Below, one piece after another: positions 54,078-62,241 of a stretch of DNA of 64,000 nucleotides; the first letter of the stretch is position 1, and every line of letters starts with the position of its first letter. The notes beneath the pieces were generated by a model. That model searched no databases. It was not told the DNA's origin and worked only from the letters and a program-made list of their open reading frames with translations. The translations under genes and the position numbers were made by a program. The stretch lies in assembly GCA_029560585.1 (NCBI GenBank), contig JAKQKQ010000154.1, positions 1-64,000 of the forward strand. Direction: 5' to 3'. The DNA comes from Verrucomicrobiota bacterium (lineage in GTDB: Bacteria > Verrucomicrobiota > Verrucomicrobiia > JADLBR01).

Positions 54078-55241
54078 TTATCGGATGAACCACTCCCGGG
54101 CATCGGGCGGACGGATCGCGGTCAGATCGCCCCGGTAGTGCCGCAGGCGGTGCGGTTTCGGCGGGTGTTTTTCCAGTTCGGTCTCATTCAATTCGATGCC
54201 CAGCCCCGGGCGCGTGGGGATCAGCATCTGGCCGTCCTCCACGCGAATCTCCTCGTCGCTGATCTCCTTGCGCCATGGCACGTCGTTGGCCATCGTTTCC
54301 AGGAGGAAGAAGTTGGGGGTGCACGCGGCGATGTGGAGCGTGGCGATATTGGTGATGGGACCCATCGGGTTGTGCGGACAGAAGCCCACGCCAGCCGCGT
54401 CGGCCCAGCCGGCGATCAGCCGGAGCTCCCGGATGCCGACGCGGCTGATGTCGGGTTGAATAAAGTCGCCGCATCCGCGGGCCAGGTAGTCGCGGGCCTG
54501 ATAGCGGTGGTAGATGCGTTCCCCGGCCGCGATCGGCACCGGAATGCGGCGCCGCAGGCCGGCCAGTTCCTCCAGCAGTTCGGGGAAGAGAGGTTCCTCG
54601 AACCACAGGATCCCGAAAGGTCTCAGGGCCTCCGCGATGCGCAGCGCGCTCTCCACGTTGAACCGCCCGTGGCCCTCGATCATCAGGTCCACCGAGTCGC
54701 CCACCGCCTCCCGAACGGCAGCCACGCAGCGGATCGATCCCAGCAACTCGTTGCGCGTGATGTCGCGATAGAGGCTGCCGAAGGGATCCCATTTGAGCGC
54801 TTTCCATCCGCGGGCGACGGCCTCCCGGGCCTTGTCGGCGAATTCCTCCGGCGTCTTTGCGGGCACGAACCACGCATTGGCGTAGCAGCGCACCCGGTCG
54901 CGGCACTGTCCGCCCAGCAGTTGCCAGACCGGCTGCCCCAACATCTTGCCCTTGATGTCCCAGCAGGCCATCTCCACGCCGGCCAGGGCACTGGTCAGGA
55001 CCGGCCCAATGCGCCAGTAGGAGTCTCGGTAGAGATCGTGGCACAGCGCTTCGATGTCCAGTGGGCTGCGGCCCAGGAGCGAGGGCGTGAGATCATCGAC
55101 CATGCCCATGACGGCATTCTCGTGGAGCCCGATGGACGCTTCGCCGTAGCCATGGAGGCCCTCATCGGTCTCGACTTTCACGAAGGCCAGATTCGTGCGA
55201 TACGCGTCCACGAGCCATTTCTTGATCGCTGTGATTCTCAT
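54078..55241 (-). CDS. enolase-superfamily sugar-acid dehydratase (galactonate dehydratase-like)
   Basis: 387 aa from the ATG at 55241 (GAGAAAG upstream; the upstream in-frame ATG at 55286 adds residues without homology). Mandelate racemase/muconate lactonising enzyme fold. The spacing matches D-galactonate dehydratase (DgoD): metal ligands Glu189 (MIEGHGR), Glu215 (WFEEP) and Glu241 (AAGER), His191 next to the first ligand, and His290 (CPHNPMGP) at the end. The first ligand is Glu where DgoD has Asp. A KWDPFG segment at ~150 fits the dehydratase subgroup. Predicted reaction: aldonate to 2-keto-3-deoxyaldonate plus water. Exact sugar unknown. Confidence 0.85.
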   Translation of the reverse strand: MRITAIKKWLVDAYRTNLAFVKVETDEGLHGYGEASIGLHENAVMGMVDDLTPSLLGRSPLDIEALCHDLYRDSYWRIGPVLTSALAGVEMACWDIKGKMLGQPVWQLLGGQCRDRVRCYANAWFVPAKTPEEFADKAREAVARGWKALKWDPFGSLYRDITRNELLGSIRCVAAVREAVGDSVDLMIEGHGRFNVESALRIAEALRPFGILWFEEPLFPELLEELAGLRRRIPVPIAAGERIYHRYQARDYLARGCGDFIQPDISRVGIRELRLIAGWADAAGVGFCPHNPMGPITNIATLHIAACTPNFFLLETMANDVPWRKEISDEEIRVEDGQMLIPTRPGLGIELNETELEKHPPKPHRLRHYRGDLTAIRPPDAREWFIR

Positions 55242-55329
55242 GATGTCTTTCTCGCTTCCCGCCCGCTCGGCGTGATTGTGATCCACGGCAGACCAATGAT
55301 GGGGCCAACGGTGCGAGGGGCTTTCATTG

Positions 55330-57234
55330 TTATTCTGTCACCTCGTACAGCGTTGTGCACGGGGCCGTAAGCATGTCCTCGAAACGGCTGGCGTTCTCGG
55401 CCACCACGCGTCCGCTGAACAGTTCGGTGACGCGCCGGCATTTTTTTGGCAACACGACCGTCCGGCAACCACCCTCGATCGTGTGCAGGGCAATCAGCCG
55501 GCGGTTGGCATACAAGGGTTCCTCGTTCTCCCAGTAGATGTGGGCGCCCGCCTCGCGGGCGAGCCGCCGCAGGGTGCTCGCCGGCACGTTCGGCTTGGGT
55601 GAATACACGGAGCGCCAGCCGTCCATTTGACGCGTGGTGAGTTCCTTGGCCTCCCAGGGAATGCCGGTCAGTCTCTCGACCTGACTGGGATCGTACCTGC
55701 CGTCGGCGATGATCCCGGGTGAGTAGCCCCAGAGCACGGTCTTTCCGCCGGTGCAGACTTTTTCCCGCAATAGCGATCGTCGCTTGGCGTCAACCACAAA
55801 CAGATTCGGCAACACGACCAGCCGGTAACGCGACAAATCCAATGTGGGCAGGTCGGCGAACGAATAGAGATCGTAGGGCGTGCCCATGCGGTACAACCCG
55901 TATCGCTGCCTGGAAAGAAGATCGCCGTAGAATTTGGCCTTGGCGTCGAGATAGTACATGCTCTCGGCGTCCACCAGAACGGCCACTTGAGCCGTTGATT
56001 CTTCGCGGGGTCGGGCCAGGCGTTCCCACAGTTCGCGCATCTGGGCAATCGAATCGAAGATCGCTTGCCCCTCGAACCAGTGCCCAAACAGATCAAACCA
56101 ATAGGTCGAAATCCCGCTGATCAGACGGAGTGAGAACTCGCGACGCAGGCCGGCGATGCAGGCCGCTTCATCGGCAAAACCGCTCTCGTGGCCGGGGACG
56201 GCGCGGCCCAAGAGCGACACGCTCCGGGCCGACGGTGTTCGATGGTCCATGCTCATCAAGAAGCCTTTGCCGTGATGCTGGATCGAGCTGATCGGAACCA
56301 TGAAACCACTGGCCCCGCCGATCTGCCGGTCGTGATACGAGCCGGGCGAAATGAACCAATCCAAGTCAGATGAGGCATACACGCGGTCAAAGTCCAGATG
56401 CCCATTGTAAAGCTGGCTGCCGGTCAGCTCCATGATGTAGCCGTAGCACAGGCCCAGCGGCACGCGATGCCTGATCACTTCCTGCGTGCTGGCCGCGAAA
56501 TATAGGATCGTGTCGGCGATGAGGGCGTGCGAGAATTTCCAGTAACTGACGCCCAGGGCGTCGCCGACCGGATCGCGAAACGGCCCGTGCGAAACGTGGT
56601 CGCGCACCGAGGCTGGCGGAATATCAATGGGATCGGGCTCGCCGCGCTGGATCATCCACCGCCGCCAAGCCTCGCGGCGAGTCCGACTTTCCTCGCCCGA
56701 GCTACGATCCAGCCACTCGATGGTCGAGCCGCAGGCGAGGAAATAGGCGATGATGACATCCCGATGCTTGGATTCGAGATGCCGCAATACGGCCTGCAGA
56801 TACTCACGCGTGTCGCGCCGCCACACCTCGCTGGCCGCCACCCGGCCCAGTTCGTTGAAGCTGTCGGGACTCTTCTCGAGTCGGCACCACCAAGTGGGCG
56901 TGTTCAGGTCGAGGAAGAAAATGAACTTCGCCTTGGGATTCACGGCCAGTTTGTCGGCCACTTGCCGGTCCAGGCACTCGAAGTCGTACTTGCCCGGTCC
57001 GAGCCAGATGGGCGGATAGGCGTTGTTGTAAGGCACGCCTGTCATGCCCAGCACATTGGACGGGAAGCACACAATCGTGTTCACCCCGGCCTGGGCGAAA
57101 CGGCGAAGGGTTTCTGCATTCGGGGCGTAGGTGTTGAAACCAAACCAGCGCGGCGGTCCTTCTTCGGAGGGCACAACCTGTCCGGCCAGCGCGTTTGTGA
57201 CCCATGCCAGACCAACGATGCAGAAGGTTTTCAT
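55330..57234 (-). CDS. exported GH42-like glycosidase (2)
   Basis: 634 aa from the ATG at 57234, which opens the signal peptide MKTFCIVGLAWVTNALAG; in-frame ATGs at 57252 and 57270 are alternatives. The barrel starts with FGFNTYAPNAETLRRFAQAGVNTIVCFPSNV and includes IIAYFLACGSTIEWLDRSS, where Glu is the likely acid/base (cf. N-E of GH42). A trimerisation-type domain follows (VAVLVDAESMYYLD, YRLVVLPNLFVVDAKRRSLLREKV, GGKTVLWGYSPG). It differs strongly from the protein at 49844-52489, so the operon has two distinct GH42-like enzymes. Its start lies 86 bases beyond the stop of the SDR gene. Confidence 0.72.
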   Translation of the reverse strand: MKTFCIVGLAWVTNALAGQVVPSEEGPPRWFGFNTYAPNAETLRRFAQAGVNTIVCFPSNVLGMTGVPYNNAYPPIWLGPGKYDFECLDRQVADKLAVNPKAKFIFFLDLNTPTWWCRLEKSPDSFNELGRVAASEVWRRDTREYLQAVLRHLESKHRDVIIAYFLACGSTIEWLDRSSGEESRTRREAWRRWMIQRGEPDPIDIPPASVRDHVSHGPFRDPVGDALGVSYWKFSHALIADTILYFAASTQEVIRHRVPLGLCYGYIMELTGSQLYNGHLDFDRVYASSDLDWFISPGSYHDRQIGGASGFMVPISSIQHHGKGFLMSMDHRTPSARSVSLLGRAVPGHESGFADEAACIAGLRREFSLRLISGISTYWFDLFGHWFEGQAIFDSIAQMRELWERLARPREESTAQVAVLVDAESMYYLDAKAKFYGDLLSRQRYGLYRMGTPYDLYSFADLPTLDLSRYRLVVLPNLFVVDAKRRSLLREKVCTGGKTVLWGYSPGIIADGRYDPSQVERLTGIPWEAKELTTRQMDGWRSVYSPKPNVPASTLRRLAREAGAHIYWENEEPLYANRRLIALHTIEGGCRTVVLPKKCRRVTELFSGRVVAENASRFEDMLTAPCTTLYEVTE

Positions 57235-57319
57235 TCCAGGGATCGGTCGCATTGGCATGACGGGTCTCATCTCTAATCTGCCGCCGGAGATCGGCTCTGG
57301 TTTCTGATTCTGCCATCTT

Positions 57320-58075
57320 CTACGGAAGGACAAAGCGGCCCCCGTTGACGTTTATGGTTTCGCCAGTGATGAATTCGGCCTGTGCAAGAAACAGCACGGC
57401 ATCGGCCACCTCCTCCGGTCGGCCCGCTCGCCCGATCGGTACGCTGGCGGCCATCGCGTCCATCTTTTCGCGTCCCCAGCGGGACTCCATGACTTCGGTT
57501 TCGATGTAGTCCGGCGCGACGGCATTGGCCGTGATACCCAGGCGCATGCCGCGCCGCGCCAGTGAGCGTGTGAGGCCCAGCAAGCCCGCCTTGGCGCAGC
57601 TGTAGGCGATCCAGTCGTCCTCGACCTTGCCCAGCAGGGCCACGACCGAGGATATGTTGATGACCCGACCATACCCCTGTCGTCGCATCGGTTCCCACGC
57701 GGCCGTGGAACAGAGATAGGCCCCCTTGAGGTCCACGGCCATCAGGCGATCCCACCACTCGTCGCACGAGAGCCCCTCGGGGCGGGGTGGTTCGACGCGG
57801 GCGCCGTTGACCAGGATGTCCAGGCGCCCAAGCCGTCGCAGGATCTCGGCCATCATGGCTTCGACTTCGCTCCGGCTCGAAACGTCGGCCACGGTGGCAA
57901 CCGCCACACCGCCCGCGGTGGCGATCTCGGCCACGACGCGATCGGCACGGCCGCGCTCCACATCGTTCACGGCGACTTTTGCGCCGCGCGCGGCCAGCGC
58001 CCTGGCGATCGCTCGCCCGATTCCCTGTCCCGCCCCGGTGACCAGGGCCACTCTATTCTCGAAGGGTGAATCCAT
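57320..58075 (-). CDS. SDR-family sugar dehydrogenase
   Basis: 251 aa from the ATG at 58075. Classical short-chain dehydrogenase: nucleotide loop T-G-A-G-Q-G-I-G (13-20), NGAR at 90-93 instead of the usual NNAG, catalytic Ser142/143 (NISS), Tyr158 and Lys162 (AYSCAK). Asp38 after the second strand (VAVNDVE) favours NAD over NADP. In the operon it would oxidise the imported sugar to its lactone, the first step of a non-phosphorylative route. Alternatively it could oxidise the 2-keto-3-deoxy acid, as SDRs do in some fucose pathways. The C-terminus (FITGETINVNGGRFVLP) is typical. Confidence 0.88.
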   Translation of the reverse strand: MDSPFENRVALVTGAGQGIGRAIARALAARGAKVAVNDVERGRADRVVAEIATAGGVAVATVADVSSRSEVEAMMAEILRRLGRLDILVNGARVEPPRPEGLSCDEWWDRLMAVDLKGAYLCSTAAWEPMRRQGYGRVINISSVVALLGKVEDDWIAYSCAKAGLLGLTRSLARRGMRLGITANAVAPDYIETEVMESRWGREKMDAMAASVPIGRAGRPEEVADAVLFLAQAEFITGETINVNGGRFVLP

Positions 58076-58127
58076 TTTCGTCCGTCTGTCTCCTCGTTGA
58101 GTCACATCGGGAATCGCGATCGCCCCC

Positions 58128-59645
58128 TCATTTCGGCGCGGGCATCACGACTTTTCTATCAGTGATAAACACGGGCGCATCGTACAGCGGTATGTCCTTC
58201 AACAGGGTCTTGCTTTGTTCGATGGTGATTCGATCTTTGGGCAGCTCATAGATCGCTCCGGTGACGACATCGACCCAGACGGGGTCTTCAAAGGTGATCC
58301 CGGGCAGAAGGAACTGCGCCGGTGTTGTCTCGTTTCCATTGTCGGGATGCGAGGAGCAATCCCAGAAGGCGAGGAGACTCGCGCCGCCCCCCTTTTTCTT
58401 GAACAGATAGGCCGCGACCTGTCTCGCGCATTGGATGTCGCACGAGAATCCGACGACCGGCTCCATGGAGGCGTCGAAGACCGAGGCGATGTTCTGGACG
58501 GTGTTGTACGCCGGTTTGACCTTCAGCACCCTGCCGTCCTCGTTGCACTTGATCAGCCCCATGCGTTTCATGAAGCGGTCCTCGCGGGTGCGAATCCACA
58601 GGGGATCGACGAACTTGGTATAGCGCTCGGGGTGGTCGTACGCGGGATCGTAGAAGGTGAACAGGAGCGACTCGATGCCGTGGCCGACGTCGCCGATCAT
58701 CCGACGCGCGTCCCATTTGCACTGCGTCAGCTCGCTGTTCCAATCCGCCGACGAGATCGGGGCCGAATAATGTGGGCTGGATGTCGCCCCCGATTCGCCC
58801 TGCCAGATTCTTATGCCGGGCGCGTACCGGTGGATCACCTTCTGAAATTCTTCGACTTTCGGATACACGCTGTCCGGGTTGAGCGAGTAGTCGTGATAGA
58901 TTATCCATTCGAAGAGCCCGGTCTTGTCCCTGTCTTTGAGGATCTTCATGTAGGGCTCGGCAAACTTCACGCTCGGGCTGGAGAGCACCAGCCCGGCGAT
59001 CCGCGCTTCCGGGATGTGCCTCTTGATGATCTCGGCGGTCCGGATGTTGTTGTCGGCGACCACCTCCGGCGTGTTCGTTTTGCAGTTGTTCGGCTCGTTC
59101 CATGTTGACCAGTCTCGCACCCGGCCCTTGTAGTGGCCGGCGAGCGCCGCGATCCAAGAATCCCACGCGGCCAGGGCCACGTCCCCGCTCGGAAGCCCGT
59201 CGCTCAGCGAGGCCCCGCCGCCGCCGGGATACAGCGGGTTCCCATACGATGTCTCCATCAGGACATCCATCCCCTGGGCGATCAGATAGTCCACCTGCCT
59301 GTCCAGCCAGGCAAAGTCATAAGTGCCATTGACCTTTTCCGTTTTCGCCCAGCCGGCCTGGAGCCGGACGCGCTTTATCCCCAGCGGCCCGATATAGGCC
59401 TTGAAATTCTCGAAGTTCCCATAGTCACGATCCAGCATCTCGCAGCCGATCGCCAGGTTGGACCGTCCGACTTCCCTGGCGCATCGCGGCTTGAGTGTTC
59501 CTACCCGCTTCATGCCGGGCTTCAGGGTCGTCTGGACACGATCGTGGGTGTAGTCGATCATGGGTTCCGCGGTGTCCTTCGCCCCCATCGAGAGGAGCGG
59601 TGCGATCAGCAATGCCCATGTGACGGACGAGGCGATGGTCTTCAT
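58128..59645 (-). CDS. exported GH39-like glycosidase
   Basis: 505 aa with GGAG upstream and a signal peptide (MKTIASSVTWALLIAPLLSMGA). It is a clan GH-A barrel: IKRVRLQAGWAKTEKVNGTYDFAWLDRQVDYLIAQGMDVLMETSYG, acid/base Glu184 in TWNEPNN, and nucleophile Glu284 in WQGESGA. The order and spacing resemble GH39 (xylosidase, iduronidase) more than GH5. After the barrel a C-terminal beta domain (ASLLAFWDCSS, WVDVVTGAIYELP) is seen. It is the promoter-proximal gene of the operon, transcribed divergently from the regulator, so it should be expressed early on induction. Confidence 0.8.
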   Translation of the reverse strand: MKTIASSVTWALLIAPLLSMGAKDTAEPMIDYTHDRVQTTLKPGMKRVGTLKPRCAREVGRSNLAIGCEMLDRDYGNFENFKAYIGPLGIKRVRLQAGWAKTEKVNGTYDFAWLDRQVDYLIAQGMDVLMETSYGNPLYPGGGGASLSDGLPSGDVALAAWDSWIAALAGHYKGRVRDWSTWNEPNNCKTNTPEVVADNNIRTAEIIKRHIPEARIAGLVLSSPSVKFAEPYMKILKDRDKTGLFEWIIYHDYSLNPDSVYPKVEEFQKVIHRYAPGIRIWQGESGATSSPHYSAPISSADWNSELTQCKWDARRMIGDVGHGIESLLFTFYDPAYDHPERYTKFVDPLWIRTREDRFMKRMGLIKCNEDGRVLKVKPAYNTVQNIASVFDASMEPVVGFSCDIQCARQVAAYLFKKKGGGASLLAFWDCSSHPDNGNETTPAQFLLPGITFEDPVWVDVVTGAIYELPKDRITIEQSKTLLKDIPLYDAPVFITDRKVVMPAPK

Positions 59646-59718
59646 GATCTATCGTTTCTCCTTTCGCTGAAGCTGTACCCAATGTGCACTCCCCCTGGTT
59701 TCGGCGAAATACACGGGT

Positions 59719-59745
59719 GCGCAAAATCGGCATGCTCTTTTGCGC
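59719..59745. promoter_or_regulatory. perfect inverted repeat in the divergent promoter region (candidate operator)
   Basis: GCGCAAAA at 59719-59726 and its reverse complement TTTTGCGC at 59738-59745, separated by TCGGCATGCTC. It lies 74 bases upstream of the GH39-like gene and 45 bases upstream of the regulator start, a position suited to control both. Confidence 0.5.
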
Positions 59746-59783
59746 AATGCGCTTGGCCGCCGGGCGTGGCATCGGCATGCTCT
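59726..59783. promoter_or_regulatory. 13-bp direct repeat, period 45 (candidate AraC-type operator pair)
   Basis: ATCGGCATGCTCT occurs at 59726-59738 and again, identical, at 59771-59783, just before the regulator's start codon. AraC-family proteins commonly bind paired direct repeats. The first copy sits inside the loop of the inverted repeat. Confidence 0.5.
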
Positions 59784-59789
59784 GGATCA

Positions 59790-61013
59790 GTGAGGAAGCT
59801 GCTCAAGGCCGCCCCCCGCGTGTTGGTTCAGATCTCGACGGTCGCCAAGTCCAACCGCGACAAATTGGCGGGGATCCTGCACTACGTCCGGTTGCACACG
59901 CCATGGGACGTGCAGCTCATCGACCGCGTGGATGACGCCCCGAACATCGCGGATATCCGCAGGTGGCGAGCCCACGGCATGATCGTGAAGCGAATGCCGG
60001 ACGAGCCGGGGGGCCTCATTGATCTGCGCATCCCCACCGTCGTCATCGATGCGCAACTGCCGCGCTACACGGGACTCAAAAGAGCTTCCTACATCACCTG
60101 TGACGCCAGGGCGGTCACTGACGCGGCTGCCGACTATCTGGTCAAGAAGGGATTCAGCAACTTCGCCTACATCGTCGATGACAGGATGAGCGAATGGTCG
60201 GTGAAGCGCGGGGGGCTTTTTGAGGAGCGGTTGCGCGAACACGGGTTCGCCTGTTCGATCTACACCCCCCGGGGGCGGGGCGGCCACAGATCCGGGAATT
60301 GGCACCGGGAACAGGACGCGCTCATCTGCTGGCTGCGGTCTCTAGAGAAATGGACGGCAGTGTTTGTCTCAAACGATCGTCAGGCCCGCCAGATCCTGCA
60401 ACTCTGTCAGCTGGCAAAGATCGGCGTACCCTGCGATCTCGCGGTTCTGGGGTGCGATAACGACGAGCTTCTCTGCGACAACACGACGCCGCCGCTCTCC
60501 AGCGTGGAGCCGGATTTCGAGATGTGCGGGTACCGCGCGGCGCAGCTGCTGGAGGATCTGATGTTTCGCAGGCGGCGCTCCCCGCAGTACCTCCTCTATG
60601 GCGCGAGGCAGGTTGTGGAACGGGAGTCGAGCCAGCTGGGCTCGCGAGTGTCGGATGGTCGGGTGGGCCGGGGCCTGGACTTCATCCGGTTGAACGCCGC
60701 GCGCTCGATCGGCGTCCCCGACATCGCCCACCACATGCGCGTGTCGAGGCGCATGGCGGAACTCCTCTTCAGGAAGCACTTGGATCACTCCATCACGGAG
60801 GAGATCCAACTGGCGAGGGTGGAGAAGATGAAGCGCTTCCTGTCTGGCACGGATCGCCCCATCACGATGCTCTGCGACGCGTGTGGCTATCAGAGCGAGG
60901 CGCATGCCAAGCGTCTTTTCAAGCGCGTGACCGGGCTCACGATGAGCCGATTCCGCAAGGAGCAGCGAGCCGACAAGATGTTATCCCCGTCTCCGAATGT
61001 GCCGGTGGCGTGA
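59790..61013 (+). CDS. XylR-type regulator: LacI-like sugar sensor plus AraC helix-turn-helix
   Basis: 407 aa from the GTG at 59790 (VRKLLKAAPRVLVQISTVAKSNRDKLAGILHY). No in-frame ATG fits, and this start gives the usual XylR-like N-terminus directly before the sensor. Residues ~10-290 are a periplasmic-binding-protein/LacI-like domain (IPTVVIDAQL, YITCDARAVTDAAADYLVKKGFSNFAYIVD, AVFVSNDRQARQILQLC, LAVLGCDNDELLCDNTTPPLSSVEPDFEMCGYRAAQLLEDL). Residues ~300-400 are two AraC helix-turn-helices (IADIAHHMRVSRRMAELLFRKHLDHSITEEI; LCDACGYQSEAHAKRLFKRVTGLTMSRFRKEQ). E. coli XylR has this order and activates xylose genes. Divergence from the operon implies control of it; the effector is unknown. Confidence 0.88.
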   Translation: MRKLLKAAPRVLVQISTVAKSNRDKLAGILHYVRLHTPWDVQLIDRVDDAPNIADIRRWRAHGMIVKRMPDEPGGLIDLRIPTVVIDAQLPRYTGLKRASYITCDARAVTDAAADYLVKKGFSNFAYIVDDRMSEWSVKRGGLFEERLREHGFACSIYTPRGRGGHRSGNWHREQDALICWLRSLEKWTAVFVSNDRQARQILQLCQLAKIGVPCDLAVLGCDNDELLCDNTTPPLSSVEPDFEMCGYRAAQLLEDLMFRRRRSPQYLLYGARQVVERESSQLGSRVSDGRVGRGLDFIRLNAARSIGVPDIAHHMRVSRRMAELLFRKHLDHSITEEIQLARVEKMKRFLSGTDRPITMLCDACGYQSEAHAKRLFKRVTGLTMSRFRKEQRADKMLSPSPNVPVA

Positions 61014-61340
61014 GCTATGTCGCCGCCGGTGACATTCCAACATGGCGGCCAGGAGGTGACCCTAGCCCGGATATTTCACAGCCGTCAGGCCGTGAAATTC
61101 CGGGCTCTGGGAAAACCGCGCCATGAAAACGATTTCCGGGAACCGATATGAAAGATCCGTTGCTTTTTCGCAGACGCAAAGTGTGTTTCGCGACCCAATG
61201 GCCACGACACTCCAAGAGGGCCATTCGCCGGAGCGCGGTTTTCCGTTGAGCCTGCATATTCCACGCGAAGGCGTGAAATATGCAGGCTAGAGCCGGGGGC
61301 AGGCAAAGTTCCTCGCGATCCAGAGATGGCGTGGCAGACC
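61014..61340. other. intergenic region occupied by a composite palindromic element
   Basis: Of the 327 bp, 61064-61288 is an element with nested inverted repeats. The flanks show nothing. Confidence 0.6.
61064..61288. repeat. 225-bp composite palindromic element
   Basis: Terminal hairpin A at 61064-61106 (AGCCCGGATATTTCAC ... GTGAAATTCCGGGCT) and terminal hairpin B at 61249-61288 (AGCCTGCATATTCCACGC ... GCGTGAAATATGCAGGCT). Inside them GGAAAACCGCG (61110-61120) is mirrored by CGCGGTTTTCC (61234-61244). The middle has no coding potential. The architecture suits a MITE-like or structured-RNA element. Confidence 0.7.
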
Positions 61341-62183
61341 CTATTTTTTCAGGTTCGCTTCGGCCAAGAATCGCCTGGCTTCGTCCGCATGGATCTTTCG
61401 CACGAAGATATTGCGCCACCGGATCTCTCCGCCGTGCGTCTGCAACATGATGGGGCCTTTCCCCGGCAGTGGCTTCGTCTTGTCGGGGTAGTTTTCCATC
61501 GCGGCGCCGTTCACCACGAGCTTGTCGTTGAGCCACACCCACGTCAGCGCTCCGATCTGCCGGATGCGGAAGGTATTCCACTGGTCGAAAGGCTTGTCCG
61601 CCACCACGATGGGATCGCGGCCGGGGGTCTTCGGCGTGTTGTTGAATAGTCCGCCGGAACCGAGCCTGGGGTGGCGGTCCGGCTTCTTGGGGTCATCCGG
61701 CTGGTTGATGTCCCAGATCTGCACCTGTGGCGTGCCGCGCAGGTAGATCCCGCTATCGGCGCCCGGCACCGTCCGGTAATCCACCAGCAGTTCGATATCG
61801 CCGAAATCCTCGTCGGTGGTGGCGTAGGGACCGGTGCCGCCATTGACGAGTTCGCCATTCTCGACGCGCCAATGCTTCGGGAACTCCTCGAGCATGGCCT
61901 TCCGAGCGGTCTCCTTCTTCTCCTCCTGCAATCGATAGATCTGATGGGGATTGAGCCCATGCCAGCCGGTGAGATCTTTGCCATTGAAGAGCGCCTGGAA
62001 TCCCTCGGGCGGGGTTGGTTCGGCCGCGTCAAGCGTGGCGAGCGGTATCGCCAGCAAGGCGGTGCCCGCCAGCGTGGCGCCTTTCAAAAGGGTCGGGATT
62101 CTCCTGGCCCCGCGGCCGGGCGCGACGCCCCGATGAAGGGCTCTGGGGTTGGCGCAGATCCGGGCATGAGGCTCAGCGATCAT
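61341..62183 (-). CDS. exported DUF1080 / 3-keto-disaccharide hydrolase family protein
   Basis: 280 aa. The annotated ATG at 62183 gives a long basic leader before the hydrophobic segment (LKGATLAGTALLAIPLATLDAAEP, ~33-56); a later non-ATG start is possible. The mature part is a concanavalin-like jelly roll: GFQALFNGKDLTGWHG, FGDIELLVDYRTVPGADSGIYLRGTPQVQIWD, GSGGLFNN, WNTFRIRQIGALTWVWLNDKLVVNG and RWRNIFVRKI, the order typical of DUF1080. Members have been shown to hydrolyse 3-keto-glycosides. It follows the Gfo/Idh gene at 62242-63690 with a 58-base gap, so an oxidise-then-hydrolyse pair is likely. Confidence 0.87.
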   Translation of the reverse strand: MIAEPHARICANPRALHRGVAPGRGARRIPTLLKGATLAGTALLAIPLATLDAAEPTPPEGFQALFNGKDLTGWHGLNPHQIYRLQEEKKETARKAMLEEFPKHWRVENGELVNGGTGPYATTDEDFGDIELLVDYRTVPGADSGIYLRGTPQVQIWDINQPDDPKKPDRHPRLGSGGLFNNTPKTPGRDPIVVADKPFDQWNTFRIRQIGALTWVWLNDKLVVNGAAMENYPDKTKPLPGKGPIMLQTHGGEIRWRNIFVRKIHADEARRFLAEANLKK

Positions 62184-62241
62184 GCGGAGAGCCTAGTTGA
62201 TGCGCGTGGGGATCGTCGAGCGGGATTGGGCGCCGCGGGAT

